In this document: positions 32,188 through 43,924 of the stretch, piece by piece
Layout of the letters: every line of letters begins with the position of its first letter
Position numbering within the stretch: the first letter of the stretch is position 1
NCBI GenBank assembly: GCA_016800925.1
Contig: JABCPU010000046.1
Span: 1 to 64,000 of the forward strand
Source: Suillus spraguei
Taxonomy: Eukaryota; Basidiomycota; Agaricomycetes; Boletales; Suillaceae
DNA length: 64,000 nt
Direction of reading: 5' to 3'
Program-made: the position numbers and the translations under genes
The notes under the pieces: generated by a model
The model's input: the letters and a program-made list of their open reading frames with translations, nothing else
Database searches by the model: none
What the model was told of the DNA's origin: nothing

Positions 32188-34252
32188 TGTAGCAAGCAAA
32201 GTCACACTGACCATGAAAGTGCTGTTTTACACAAGTTTCTCGTTACTGCCTACAGCAGCTACCAAGAAAATCCCTATAGCGAGCATTACCCCTTTTCACT
32301 TTGCCGGTACCGTTTTTGCTCTGTGGATCCTTGCCCATTACCAAATCTTGCTACCAATGTCCTCCTGTCCATTCCATTTCCATCTAAGATCCATTGGTGC
32401 ATAGCATATTCGTTTCCGCTGTTACTAAAGCTATGGCAAGACTTACCTTACCTTCCGTGACACCGCTTGCTCGCTGCATGCCTCTTAGCTAAATATCTCT
32501 ATCTCACTACCGTTCTCACTATGTATTCCGGCCATTCACAGTACATGTTAAAAAGGACTCTTCACACATTCCGGTACTTTTACTTTTCCCTCTATGGTAC
32601 ACACAGTACTTAGGAATTGTCACTACTACTGTCTCTAATGGAATAAAGTCTTTCGCTGAAGTCACTGTCTCTTAAGAATTGTTTTACTGCTAAATGCACC
32701 ACTGCTCCTTACCACTTTCCCGTGCTTCACTGCTTGCGTTACACTTTCCCGTGCTTCGTCACTATGCTTCACCACTTGTTTTACCGCCAGTTTCCCACGC
32801 CTTACCGCAGTTTTACCGCATGCACTACCGCTACTTTACTGCTATCTTCCTGCTGTAACGAACATATTGGTGCTGGGCTTAAAACCCCATATTTTGACAC
32901 TCGTCTCACATCTACAGGAGTTACCACTAGTCCATGGCCTTCTTACCCCTTTAGCAGTAACCGGCGGCATTCCACACTTACTGCACACCATATCAACTGC
33001 CGCACCACGTTCCACGAACCGATGTCCTTCCATGTCCTTGCCGCGTCTGCATAGCTCCATTTGGTGTGTAGTTTGTTTCCTGTTCATTATCACTGATCCC
33101 ATGGCAAGCATTATTACATGTTGCCTCGTGCCACAGCGCCTCGCGCTATGTTTACTTACGGCGGTTACTACACTCCAGCGCTACTGATCTCACCTAGAGT
33201 ATTCCGAGTACATATGAATTAGGATATAAGCACCGCGTACCCCACACGATAGAGCACCTGATTTTACACCATCGCACGTACTATAGGTCAGGATTATTGT
33301 CTAGCTCTGGATCAACCCAGTAGTGAACTTAGTCTTTAAAGTTCCCTTATCGCTCGTTAATACATCATGCTCGTTCTCTGTTACTGCCGGCATACCGCTG
33401 GACTTTTGATTGTTACTTTGACTAAACTTCTCACGCTCCACTACTTTACGCTGAAAGTACCGCAGACTTCTTTACTGTTTCTTTGCACCGCTCGCAACCT
33501 TACCGCTACCGCTGAGACCACCGCTCAATATCGCTTGCTAGACGCAACTGTTACTGACTTTATCTCGACGATGGTAGCACCACAACGCATGACACTAGTT
33601 CCGGCAGTATCATCGCTGACCGCGGCAACTTACCGCTGACTTCGACGCTTGTTTCGCAAATAAGTTAGACTCGAACTTGACCATACTAAATAGGCATCCC
33701 CCTTTAGGGTCGAACGCTCTTGTTCTTACAAGTGAAGCAGACTAGACGGAGCGCAAGACTAACATACTAGTTTAGGCAGTGGTTCAACTACAGCCCAAGC
33801 TAGGTTGTATCTTTACACCGCGCACTACCGCTACTTTACCGCTACTTTCCCACGGACTGGAGGTCATTGCTAGCATCTCGCTACCTCCGATGGCATTCTT
33901 GCACCACAGGTTGGGCATTATTAGACTATACTAACTTAGCATTCCCTTTAGGGTCGAACGTTCTTGCCTTGCAAGAGTAGCAGACTAGGTAGAGCACAAG
34001 ACTCGCATACTAGCTTTGGCCGTGGTTTATCTACAGCCCAGGTTAGATTTAGTACCGCTGATATACCGCTACTGCTGCTAACCTTGGAAATTGGAATCCT
34101 CATTGCCATTTTAGTACTTCATTGTTTCCTTCGCACTAACTTAGAAGGAATTGCTTCTATTTGCAGTCCTCTTGGGTCGAACATCTCACTTGCACCTTTA
34201 GTAGGTTTAACGCTGCGCTTATACTTAGGCCAGCGCTAGTTTCTTCGTTTCA
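32188..34252 (+). repeat. G2 5' LTR with solo LTR C2 inside
   Basis: Starts TGTAGCAAGCAAAGTCACAC; its 3' part (about 34070-34252) matches 52218-52389. The next bases, TTGGAGCCCACCGTG, are the likely primer-binding region. Removing C2 leaves about 1.1 kb. Confidence 0.8.
32854..33817 (+). mobile_element. Solo LTR, family C, copy 2
   Basis: Runs TGTAACGAACATATTGG...TTGTATCTTTACA, 964 bp. Flanking 4-mers are CTGC (32850-32853) and CCGC (33818-33821), a 4-bp duplication with one CpG-to-TpG change. Differences from copy 1 are largely CG versus TG/CA. Confidence 0.85.
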
Positions 34253-34264
34253 ATTGGAGCCCAC

Positions 34265-36910
34265 CGTGAGGGGACCATAGAAGCACTAAATCTGGAATGC
34301 ACTAACCGCACTCTTCGAGACAACGAGACTCGCAGTCTCAGGTTTATTTGCCTAGCCCAAGAAGATTTCTTCGCGCCAAAGATTAACAATGACACAGAGA
34401 TCTTAGCATCTAGCTGCCGATCTAGCGCAGACGAAGCCACCATCCTTCGAGAACTTATCGCTGACGAATCCTCTAGTGAGCAAGGGAAACACTGAAAGGC
34501 AAACAACTACTGGGAGCTTTTGAACTGGAAGAATCGCAGATACCGTTTGTTACCATTGACTCACCTCCCAAGGGATCACCCTTGACATCAGTCCGCGACC
34601 TCTACCCTTCGCCAAATGAGTAAACTCTTGCTCCTCCTTCGCCTCGACAGCACATCGCTACAGTACCACCAACACCACCGGCTATTCACCATCATACCAT
34701 TATCCATGCTCATGCTACTATTCCGCTGACGCTCACACCGCAATCATTAGTCCTACCGCAACTGCAAGCTAAATCCCGACCACCAATCATGACAACTCCA
34801 TTCTGCATGCCACTAAGGGGCACAGACGCCGCGCCTAAATTTGACAGCACCCCAGCATGCCTTTTGCCATTTTTCGAAGATGTAGAACTCTTAGGCACTC
34901 ACACCAACTTGACTGGTGAGCACCTTATTAAGGTGGCGCTGAGATATGCACCTATTGATGACTGAGATGTGGGAGATACTCAACGAAGCCAGTCTGCCGG
35001 ATTGGGCCAAGTTTACTGCAGCGGTAAAACTTTTGTATCCTGGATGTGAAGGCAACCGCCACTTCACCTGTACTGACCTCGAGAATCTTTGTGCAGAACA
35101 AGCCTGTATGCTGATGACCTCACAAGAGGATCTCGGGCCATACTATAGGAAGTTCCTCAAGATCTCTCAGCACTTGATCGCGAAGAAGAAACTCGCCGAA
35201 CTTGAGCGGGACTGTCTGTTCCTAGATGGATTCCATGCTACCGCCAAGACCGCTATCATGTGGCGGCTCGAGATTACGCTTACCGCACATCACCCAGAGG
35301 ATCCTTACGACATCAAAAAGGTATATGAAGCTGCAATCTTTCTTTTGCCAAGTACCTCCACTGCTGTAACAGCGCCGGCTTCCTTGCCAGCGTATGCTAA
35401 ATCTTCCACCGCTCAACAGGCATCACTGCAACCACAGACGCAACCAGCCAATCCTGGCGTTGTGATCAAACGAGAGTACACGCAGTATGCACCCATCACG
35501 TGCCACTTCTGCAGCAGTCTGCACAAAATGCTGGATTGCACGGTCAAGGAAGCATACATATGCAACGGTAAGATCATTAATAGGAACAGACGCATAGTTC
35601 TGCCTAACAGCAATGCGGTCCCTCGTCTTGGTCCCAATTTCCAATGAAGCCTTGACCACTTGGCGAGCGAAAGCCCCGCTACAGGAGCTAACGCTATGGT
35701 ATTGGGAAACCTGTACTGCCGGGTTGAGCATGGGCATGATGCCGTGCTTGACATTGATCCCTCTGCATTCTTGCACACTAACGCCGTTCACAGGACAGAC
35801 GCTGAAGTAGAGCGCGCTAATGACTTACATCTGGCACAGGAGTTGTATGACGCTAATAATGCTGACACATACGCTGCTAGGAAATCAGACAAGGGAAAGA
35901 CTGTGCGGTTTGATGGCGTTGAGATGCCACCGAGACCTAAAGCGTGACCATCCTCTAAAGCTGCTGATGCAGTCAAGGAGGTGGTTTCACCCCAAGTCAA
36001 AGCAAGTGCAGCGCCCAACCCCAGTATTAAGATCCTTAACCTGGCAGCGCCTACTGCCAAGAGCACCCCACCAGTACCTGCAACTTCTTCTTCGTCTACT
36101 GGTACAGCCCAAAGTACAGCACCCCCAGCACCTGCGACTTCTCCTTCATCTAACGATGCCGCCAACCAACCTGCGCCCCAATACAAGTACCAGCATCCAC
36201 TAGAAGACAAGGACGCTGATAGACATGTTGTCGACCATATTCTGGACTCTGACGTTACCATACCAGTATGCAAACTCATCGCGGTAGCGCCAGAGATCCG
36301 CAAGAACCTCAAGGAAGCTACTACCAACAAGTGAGTTAGTGTTAATGCTGCACTAGTCAACGAGTTAGGTATCATGCTTAGCGCCTGGGAACAGATGAAG
36401 TATTGGGAGCATTACCGCTCATGAGGTGCTGACAGACGAGTGGTCGCAGAGCACTTTGTGCCGCTGCGGGCTATCATGGCCATTACCAAGGGGCAGGTCT
36501 TGATGTGTACGTTGGACCAGGGCGCTGAATGTCTTGTCATGCCGGCGAGAGTTTGGCGTGCGCTGGGTTCCACACCGCTGAGACCAGACCACAAGATCAA
36601 CATGGAGTCAGCTAACACGTCTACCAACGAGACGCTGGGAGTCATCGAGAACCTACTGCTGGACTTTGGAACCAGCGAAATGCTGTTCCAGGTACAAGTT
36701 GTCGAGACCGCTAACTTTGACCTCTTGCTAGGAAGACCGTTCTACACGATGATGGCATGTAACACTGAGGACACGCCAAGCGGCGAGCAGGACCTTACGC
36801 TCACTGACCCCAATAATGGCAAGGTCATCCACATACCCACGCAGCCATGGGTAAAGAAATGTCAGGGTTGCGCTAAGTGCCTGGCAACGTCTACCAAGCA
36901 GGATTTTTAA
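34265..36910 (+). pseudogene. G2 Gag and aspartic protease, multiply stopped
   Basis: Gag starts just inside the 5' LTR. The conserved block RGTDAAPKFD ... FFEDVELLG ... ALRYAPID is in one frame (from 34789); after a one-base shift near 34960 the rest (EMWEILNEASLPDW, LYPGCEGNRHFTCTDLENL, YYRKFLKISQHLI) continues in a single frame from 34946 to 36910. That frame is broken only by four stops, all TGA: 35645, 35945, 36332 and 36422, each compatible with a former CGA arginine codon. A degenerate zinc knuckle (CHFCSSLHKMLDC) is near 35510. The protease is the block TLDQGAECLVMPARVW ... LGVIENLLLDFG ... FDLLLGRPF. The junction with Pol overlaps in another frame (36877-36910). Confidence 0.88.
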
Positions 36911-39900
36911 AGATCGATGAGCCGCACATGGTGCGGGGAGACTCCCAAATGTTTCATTCTTCTTCTTCTTTCATTTCTCAAGAACCAATTACCACTAAAG
37001 TTACTGCTACCGTACCAAGTTCCACTGACCGCATACCAGCGCCCACTGCACAACCACCGCTCTTATGGAGCACTACTGTTGACGCATTGTCGTCTCCCTT
37101 TAACTGCCCTCAGTTATCTGCTCATTATCATTACCTAACCTCTATGCATTCCTCCATTAATGCCAAGTCTACTGAAGCCTTCCACAGCGTTTATACCTAT
37201 GACGAGACCATGCATTCCTACGTCTACAAACCGGTAGGCAAGAAAGTTAATACTGTCCTGACTACCATGCCGCCAGAGTACCATGTGCAACAGGAATTAC
37301 CGCCAGACCCTTTGGCCAGTTTACCTGAGTTACCGCCACACCCACCAGACTTTGTACCTGGCAAGCAGTTTACCCAAGAGAGAGCTGACACGCTCAATCT
37401 GGATCCCACAAAGTGGCTATGGCCAGAGGAAGACAAGCTCGTACGTTGGCTTGTTCGTGAACACAAGACTGCCTTCACTTGGGACGCGTCAGAACGTGGC
37501 TGTCTCAATGAGAAGTACTTTCCGCCGTACAAAATACCAATGGTATTGCACGCACCATGGGCAGAGCACAGTATTCCAATCCCTCCTGCCATGCTGGAGA
37601 AAGTTGTGGGCATTATCAAGGAAAAGATTGCATCCGGCATGTACAAACCGTCAACGGTGTCTTACCGCTCGCGATGGTTCTGCGTCATCAAGAAAGACAG
37701 TACATCACTGCATATAGTTCACGATCTCCAACCGCTGAACAGGGTAACTATCAAAGATGCTTCTGTTCCTCCTTTCATTGAACATCTCACTGAATCATTT
37801 GCCAGCTACGCTGTGTACGGCATGATGGACTTATTTTCAGGATATGATCAGTGGTCGCTACATGTTGACTCGTGCGATATGACTACCTTTGGTACACCGT
37901 TGGGGCCTTACTGCCTAACCACGCTTCCGATGGGCCATGCTAACAGCGTACAGCTCTTTCAGGGGGATATTTGCTTCGTCCTACAAGACGATATCCCGAT
38001 GTACACGTTCCCGTTCATTGACAACATTGCTGTGAAATTGGTAAAAACACGGTATCAGAGGGCTGACGGCTCATACGAGACCATACCAGAGAACGCTGGC
38101 ATTCGCCGCTTCATCTGGGAACACTTAATTGTGGTTAACCGTGTCTTGCACCGCTTGTGTATGGTTGGGCTAATGGTTTCCACCAAAAAGTTTGTTTTAG
38201 CTGCACCTACTGCCAATATTGTAGGGCACATGTGTACCTTCGAAGGGTGTGTACCAGAGTCCAGGAAGGTACAAAAGATCCGTGATTGGCCTGAGTGTAG
38301 CACTGTTACGCATGTGCGGGGCTTCCTAGGTACCTGCGGCATCTTGCGTATTTTCATCAAGGACTTCGCCAAGATAGCGAGACTGCTAGTAGCGCTAACG
38401 CGCAAGGACGTCATATTCGAGTGGGGTCATGAACAGAAGGTAGCTATGCAGATGCTCAAAGACGCTATTATGCAGTCACCTGTGCTAAAACCGCTCGATT
38501 ATGTTTCTGGGCGAGAAGTCATTCTAGCTGTTGACACTTCTTCTATTGCTGTAGGTTTTATACTCTCGCAAATCGGCGAGGACATGAAGTGCTACCCTAG
38601 CCGCTTTGGTTCACTAACGCTTACCGAAGTTGAGAGCTGCTACTCGCAAGCGAAGCTCGAGCTATATGGGTTGTTCAGGGCACTGCACGCTATGCGGGTG
38701 TATATCTTCGGCATTGTCAACCTTACAGTTGAAGTGGACGCGAAGTATATCAAGGGGATGATCAATAACCCAGATCTCCAGCCTAACGCTATGATCAATC
38801 ACTGAATCGCAGGTATACTTTTGTTTCAATTCAATCTCATGCACATACCCACTACCAAGCATACCAGTGCTGACGGTCTCTCAAGGAGACCTGCCGCAGA
38901 CGAAGATCCAGCTGAGGAGGATGATCACAAGGATTGGTTAGACCACTCGTACTCCTTCAGTATGGAGATTTTGAATGACAGGGCTTGCGTAGTCGCAGGT
39001 CCTTGCGGCAACATCTTGCAGCACCCTCATTCATCACCCGTGCCGCGCTCACTAACTCGACCACCCACGTTACTCGCATGTTTAGGTACCATTACCCATG
39101 ATAGCGACGGCATTGTAATCCTGCGTTCTGAGGCCACTCAAGCCCAAGATGAACATATGCTGGTAATTCAGCAATTCCTGACTGACCGCAAGCGGCCAGC
39201 GAGCTTGACCAACAAGGAATTTATGTCTTTTGTCGGGACACTCATTTGGTACTTTGTGTTGGGGGATAGCCTCTTCCGGTGGCAATCGCTCAGCAAGCAT
39301 CAGCTAGTTGTACCAGCGGCTAAGTGCTTGCGTATCCTTAAGGAAGCGCACGATGACTTAGGTCATAAGGGAGTATTCACGACTCGTGCTAGACTTCTTT
39401 GACATTTTTGGTGGCCATATATTATTGACGATATCAAATGGTACAACAGGACTTGTCATGAGTGCCATATCAGGCAGACTCGCCGCTTGCACATACCACC
39501 AACCATCCCTGTACCCAGCGGTATCTTTAGGCGCGCACACCTTGACACTATGATGATGCCGAAAGCCGGCAGATTTGATCGCTTAGTTCAAGTGCGCTGT
39601 GCTCTTACCAGCTACCCAGAATGGCGTATGCTACGCAAGGAAAACACCAGGACCCTTAGCACCTTCATTTTCGAGGAGCTTTTGTGTCGGTGGGGACCTA
39701 TCACTGAGATCATTACTGACAACAGGCCAGCTTTCATTGTGGCAGTAGAAGAGTTAGCTAACCACTATGGGATTCACCCAATCCGCACTTCTCCTTACAA
39801 CTCGCAAGCCAACAGCATTGTCAAGCGGCGTCATTACGATGTCCGGGAGGCCATCATGAAAAGTTGCAAGGGGGACGAGTCCCGCTGGTACCAGACCGTT

Positions 39901-40508
39901 CATACTGTGTTCTGGGCCGAGCATGTCACCATTCATCATGACACTGGGCTATCGCCATATTTTATGGTTCATGGCGTTGAGCCAATCTTTCCATTTGATC
40001 TCACTGAAAGTACCTTTCTAGTAGACCTACCCGGCCAAGAGACGTTCTCTACCACTGATCTCATCGCTTACTGCACGCGGCAGTTACAGAAGCGCCAAGA
40101 AGATATCTGTGGCATCAGAGACAAAGTCACCAAGGCTAGACTCAATTTGGTATGGCAATTTGAGCACCAGTATGGCACTACTATCAAAGACTATAACTTT
40201 GCTCCAGGCACGTTAGTCTTAGTGCGTAATTCCAAGATCGAGTACAAGCTGAGTCGAAAGACGAAGCCGCGGTACCTCGGTCCAATGGTAGTTGTGCGTC
40301 ATACCAACAGTGGCTCATACTGGCTAGCCGAGCTAGATGACAGCATATCCAAACTGCGTTCTGCTTGATCCCTTATCACCCACGTACCAATACTAAACTT
40401 TCAGTTACTAGCATCACTGGTCTAGACGAAGAAGCATTGGACTCATTGGCAGGAGAAGACGATGATGAGCCGGCAGATGAAGACATTGGCTTCAGCGCCG
40501 ATGCTTAA
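36877..40508 (+). pseudogene. G2 Pol: reverse transcriptase, RNase H and integrase, catalytically dead
   Basis: One frame from 36877 to 40368, interrupted only by TGA at 38803 (Trp expected, INH-W-IAG) and 39400 (LL-stop-HFWWP), then a frameshift near 40355 to a tail ending at 40508. RT blocks: YRSRWFCVIKKDSTSLHIVH, MMDLFSGYDQWSLHV, and the catalytic FIDD, which reads FIDN (Asn codon 38023-38025). The fingers-thumb region includes RRFIWEHLIVVNRVLHRL; RNase H includes ILAVDTSSIAVGFILSQ. Integrase: HDDLGHKG ... CHECHIRQ, first Asp in AHLDTMM, second in IITDNRPAF. The catalytic Glu, expected in NSIVERRH, is Lys (AAG, 39823-39825). Both catalytic losses are single G-to-A changes within CpG. Confidence 0.9.
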
Positions 40509-40514
40509 CCCCAC

Positions 40515-41666
40515 CTATCCCAAACCGCTACTACCAACACTCGTTATCATACCACCGCGCTCTAATACCAAGCTCTCCCTGAAAAACACAAAAAACAAAA
40601 AAAATTGCACGTACCGCACATCCAGCTTCCGCATCTCAGCATCAGCCAAGAAGAACAGGTCTGGAACGGCGCACAGCTCATCCAGCTGCCGCTGGAATTC
40701 TGCTTCATCCTCCACGTCAGAGTCCTCAGCAACTTGCCTAGCGACTTCTCCCATATCCATCTCCTCCCCTTCTGTCAGCTCTATTGCTGCTTCAGGTGGA
40801 CCGCCAGTGGTAACTTCACTACAAGCCTTACCACTACCGCTATCGTCGGCGGTAGGCGGCGTCTTTGCCGCAGACTTGGCCTTATGCTCTACAAACAAGT
40901 TAACAAGGTTAGAAGTTTTACCTGCACAGAACTTACTACCAAAGTATCTGGATTGGACGCAGCCAGTCTTTAGCTTGCGGCATGGCCAACAGCTATACCC
41001 ATGCTCGCCAGAGCAGAGTAGCTTCAGACGATCACATGGCTTTGAGTACACAATGTCGCCAGCTCTCCTACCAATCCTGGGGCACGGCTTTGGATGCTAG
41101 AGATAGCACATAAGTAAAGGCAAGCGAAAGAGAGATAGCGAGAACTCACCGAAGTACCCTCAGTTGACACTAATGGCGCCGCCGTACCCTCTGCATCACC
41201 ACCGGTAACCTCCTTCATTGGCACGTCTACCACAGCGACTTCCTTCTCCTTGCCCTTCTCGTCAGCAGCGGCGGCTAACTTCTCTTGCTCACGCTTAATC
41301 TTCATGGCAAGTACAGCTGCGCGAACTTGCTCGGTCCAGCGATCGTACACCTTACTCGCTTCCAGTCCCACAGTGTTCTCTGCTGGCGGCAAGACTAACG
41401 CTAGGCTATATGTCTTCCCATCCAAACGACACTTCGCCATGTGCCCTATACCGTAGAAATGAGCAAACACGCAGAACACTGCCAAAGTCGCTTACCGTAG
41501 CAAGAGCCCACTCGTTCATCCACTGCTTCTTCTCAGCGGCTAAGTCCTCATGGTCCTCAGGAACACATTTGGTCAGCGCCTCGACCTTAGTGCAGATCGT
41601 GGCAAACTTCTCAACCAAGGCAACGGCCTCAGGGCAAAGGTCAGAACCAAGGTCGAAGAGAGACAT
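40515..41666 (-). CDS. Antisense spliced gene carried by G2, cysteine cluster
   Basis: Between pol and the 3' LTR of G2, on the opposite strand, is an intron-containing gene. Exon 1 begins ATG 41666 (MSLFDLGSDLCPEAVALVEK) and ends at a GTAAGC donor near 41496. Exon 2 (HMAKCRLDGKTYSLALVLPP ... VRAAVLAMKIKREQEKLAAA) ends at a GTGAGT donor near 41150. Exon 3 carries CDRLKLLCSGEHGYSCWPCRKLKTGC and an acidic helical region (EEMDMGEVARQVAEDSDVED). Possible short introns follow (GTAAAA...TGTAG with a CTAAC branch site near 40900; GTACGTG...TTTTTCAG near 40600). It is open apart from one uncertain phase at the first junction. The cysteine spacing is Zn-cluster-like. The function is unknown; its place suggests an accessory gene of this lineage or a captured host gene. 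Confidence 0.55.
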
Positions 41667-41919
41667 GCTGTAGCAAAGACAAGCAAGTCATCATGGGTAT
41701 GCCAGTCATTTATAGCAGCTCCTCACTCGTAACTGCCACATAACACACCTCGTGTTCATCATTATCCCCTTCCCACAATACCACGAGTTCACCGCCAATC
41801 ACACTTCGTACACTCCACATACCACGCATCATGCCACGTGCTTGCAAGTCGCAGGAACACTAAGTCTTACATATGGTACGTTTGACTGGGGACAGTCAAT
41901 ATTCAAAGTGCCCAGCAGA

Positions 41920-42693
41920 TGTAGCAAGAAAAGTCATGCTGACCGTCAAAACCCCGTTTTCAACAAGCGTCTCATTAACGTCTGCAGTGGCAACTGAAGG
42001 ATTTCCTTATAGAGACGAAATAGCCTTTTCGCTCCGCTAACGCGGAACCGTTCTTCTTCCGCAAACCCTTACCAGATCCTCACGCCAATGCCCTTATGTC
42101 CCGTCCTATTCTGTCTAGAATCCATTGGTGCGTAGTTACTTCGCTTCTGCCATTACTAAACCTACGGCAGGATTTACCTTATATCTCAATGGGCTGCTGC
42201 ACGCTGTGCGCCTCATAATTAAGTACCCTGTTTATTTTCTTTCTCACTACCGGACTCGCATAGTTATCTTGTATGCGCTCGCATATGTTAAAAAGAACTG
42301 AACATACATACCGTCACTTTTACTTCCTGTTACATCCCTTCACTAGGACTTAGTATCTGAAATGCTCGGCTAGTCGCAATCTATTTGCATTTGAACTCTT
42401 CTCCGTTCAAACTTCGCTCATTGATTTAACTGCTGGTAACTTTACTGCTCAAAGTACCATGCGACTTTCGACTTCACTACTCATAACCGGACCGTGGCCA
42501 GTGATCTTGCTGGGTCGTTTTCTCTCTCATCTGCATTCCCACTTGTATGGAAGTTGCCGCTACCACACCGCACCGCCGGTAGTTATAACATTTTCATCTC
42601 GCCCAAGTAACTTTGTTCCTGCTCTCACTAGCTAACCATTGCAGCTATCGTTACCACACGTGTACCGCTGACACCACGCTAGTACCGCCGCTA
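41920..42693 (+). repeat. G2 3' LTR, left part
   Basis: Starts TGTAGCAAGAAAAGTCATGC, matching the 5' LTR start, and runs to element B. The last 8 bases, CGCCGCTA (42686-42693), are duplicated at 52210-52217. Positions 41667-41919 between the antisense gene and the LTR hold no gene that I recognise; they would include that gene's promoter. Confidence 0.82.
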
Positions 42694-43206
42694 CACATAT
42701 TACAGTGAACTATCTCCGTATTATACGAGTGAGCGGACATGCATAATATCCCATATGATACGGGCCAGCGGACCATGGGCCCATGGTAGAAATATCCTCG
42801 TTCATGACGCATGGGCCGGGAGGAATATTATTCCCGATGACGGTGGGTGGGCCCATGCAAGGAATATGTAGAGTAGATGAGTGGGCCGATGTACATGAAT
42901 ATCCGGTAGACAGATGGGCCGAGGTAGTTAGATATTATGTAGATGGGTGTACCAAGGTAGATGTGTATCAGGTAGACAGGTATGTGAAGGGTACTTGTTA
43001 TCACATACACGGGTGGGCCCAGACACATATTAGACAGTTGGGCCGAGAGTGTTATATAAAATATTGTATTAGACAGGTGGGCCAAGGGTGTTGTACAGTA
43101 TATTATATCAGACGGGTGGGCTGAGGGTGGTATAAAATATAGATGGGTGGGCCCATGTGTATGATAATTGTAGACATGGCAGAGCTGAGGTAGTTGCATA
43201 TCATCT
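42694..43206 (+). repeat. Left terminal inverted repeat of element B
   Basis: Nearly identical to 7919-8455, with the same GGTGGGCC-containing repeated cores; slightly shorter by deletion of part of one unit. Confidence 0.88.
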
Positions 43207-43868
43207 GACTGGACCTTCAGACCTCTGCAGCTAGCTTGCTAACCCTATGCATATCCTAGCCCACCCTGAGCACAGCTCACCCACCACTATGTCCGGACTT
43301 TCCCTCCTCTGACATCTGAGACTTCCGATCCTCATCAATGTCCTAAATACTTCCCCTTGGATCCATGGAGCTTCACTTCTCTGGTCCTCCACTCCTACAC
43401 ACCTCCACTCCTCCCTTTCCAGACCTCCTATCTCCGGTCCTCCGGTCCTGTCCTACCCCACCCTTGACATCCTGTGGATCATCTTTCCCCCTGGAGCTTC
43501 CCTCCTATCTTGCCCTGGACTTTGTCTGGCAGTCCTGTCCTCCATTCCATTCTACTTGGGACTTAACCCAGTAGTCTTACCTGTATTTCCTGTCCTCCGG
43601 AAATAGTTCCTGCATGGTTGCCATGATCCTCCAGTAGTCCATCGGCGCACTATTGAGCAGTCTAGCCCTAGAGTTCCTCCGGAGTTCCCCTCTGGACTTC
43701 ACTGGAACTCCCCCTCAGACTTCATGCAAAATTAGGGGCACATACTTGTATAAGGGGCACAGTGCACGAGCGGAGGCCAAGCCCTTATGATTTAGTTATG
43801 ACACTCCAGTAAGACCCCATGCAAAGCTGGAATGTCTGAGTAGCCTCCAGTTTTGCATGGCCGTAACA
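43207..43868 (-). repeat. Truncated family-D LTR, minus orientation
   Basis: Its 5' end on the minus strand (TGTTACGGCCATGC at 43868) matches the D LTRs at 30927 and 53303; the 3' part is lost where it abuts the left terminal repeat. The open frames within it are repeat artefacts. Confidence 0.7.
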
Positions 43869-43924
43869 GATTGAGACAAAAAAGATATCTACCAAAAATG
43901 TGTGAATCAAATCTTTTGATTGCC

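Noticed and set aside
34946..40368. Reassigned or read-through UGA codons, because so many in-frame stops are TGA
   Set aside because: The same genes also show frameshifts and catalytic-residue losses, the Harbinger transposase uses TGA as its real stop (21793-21795), and TGA replaces mainly arginine. CpG decay explains it better than recoding.
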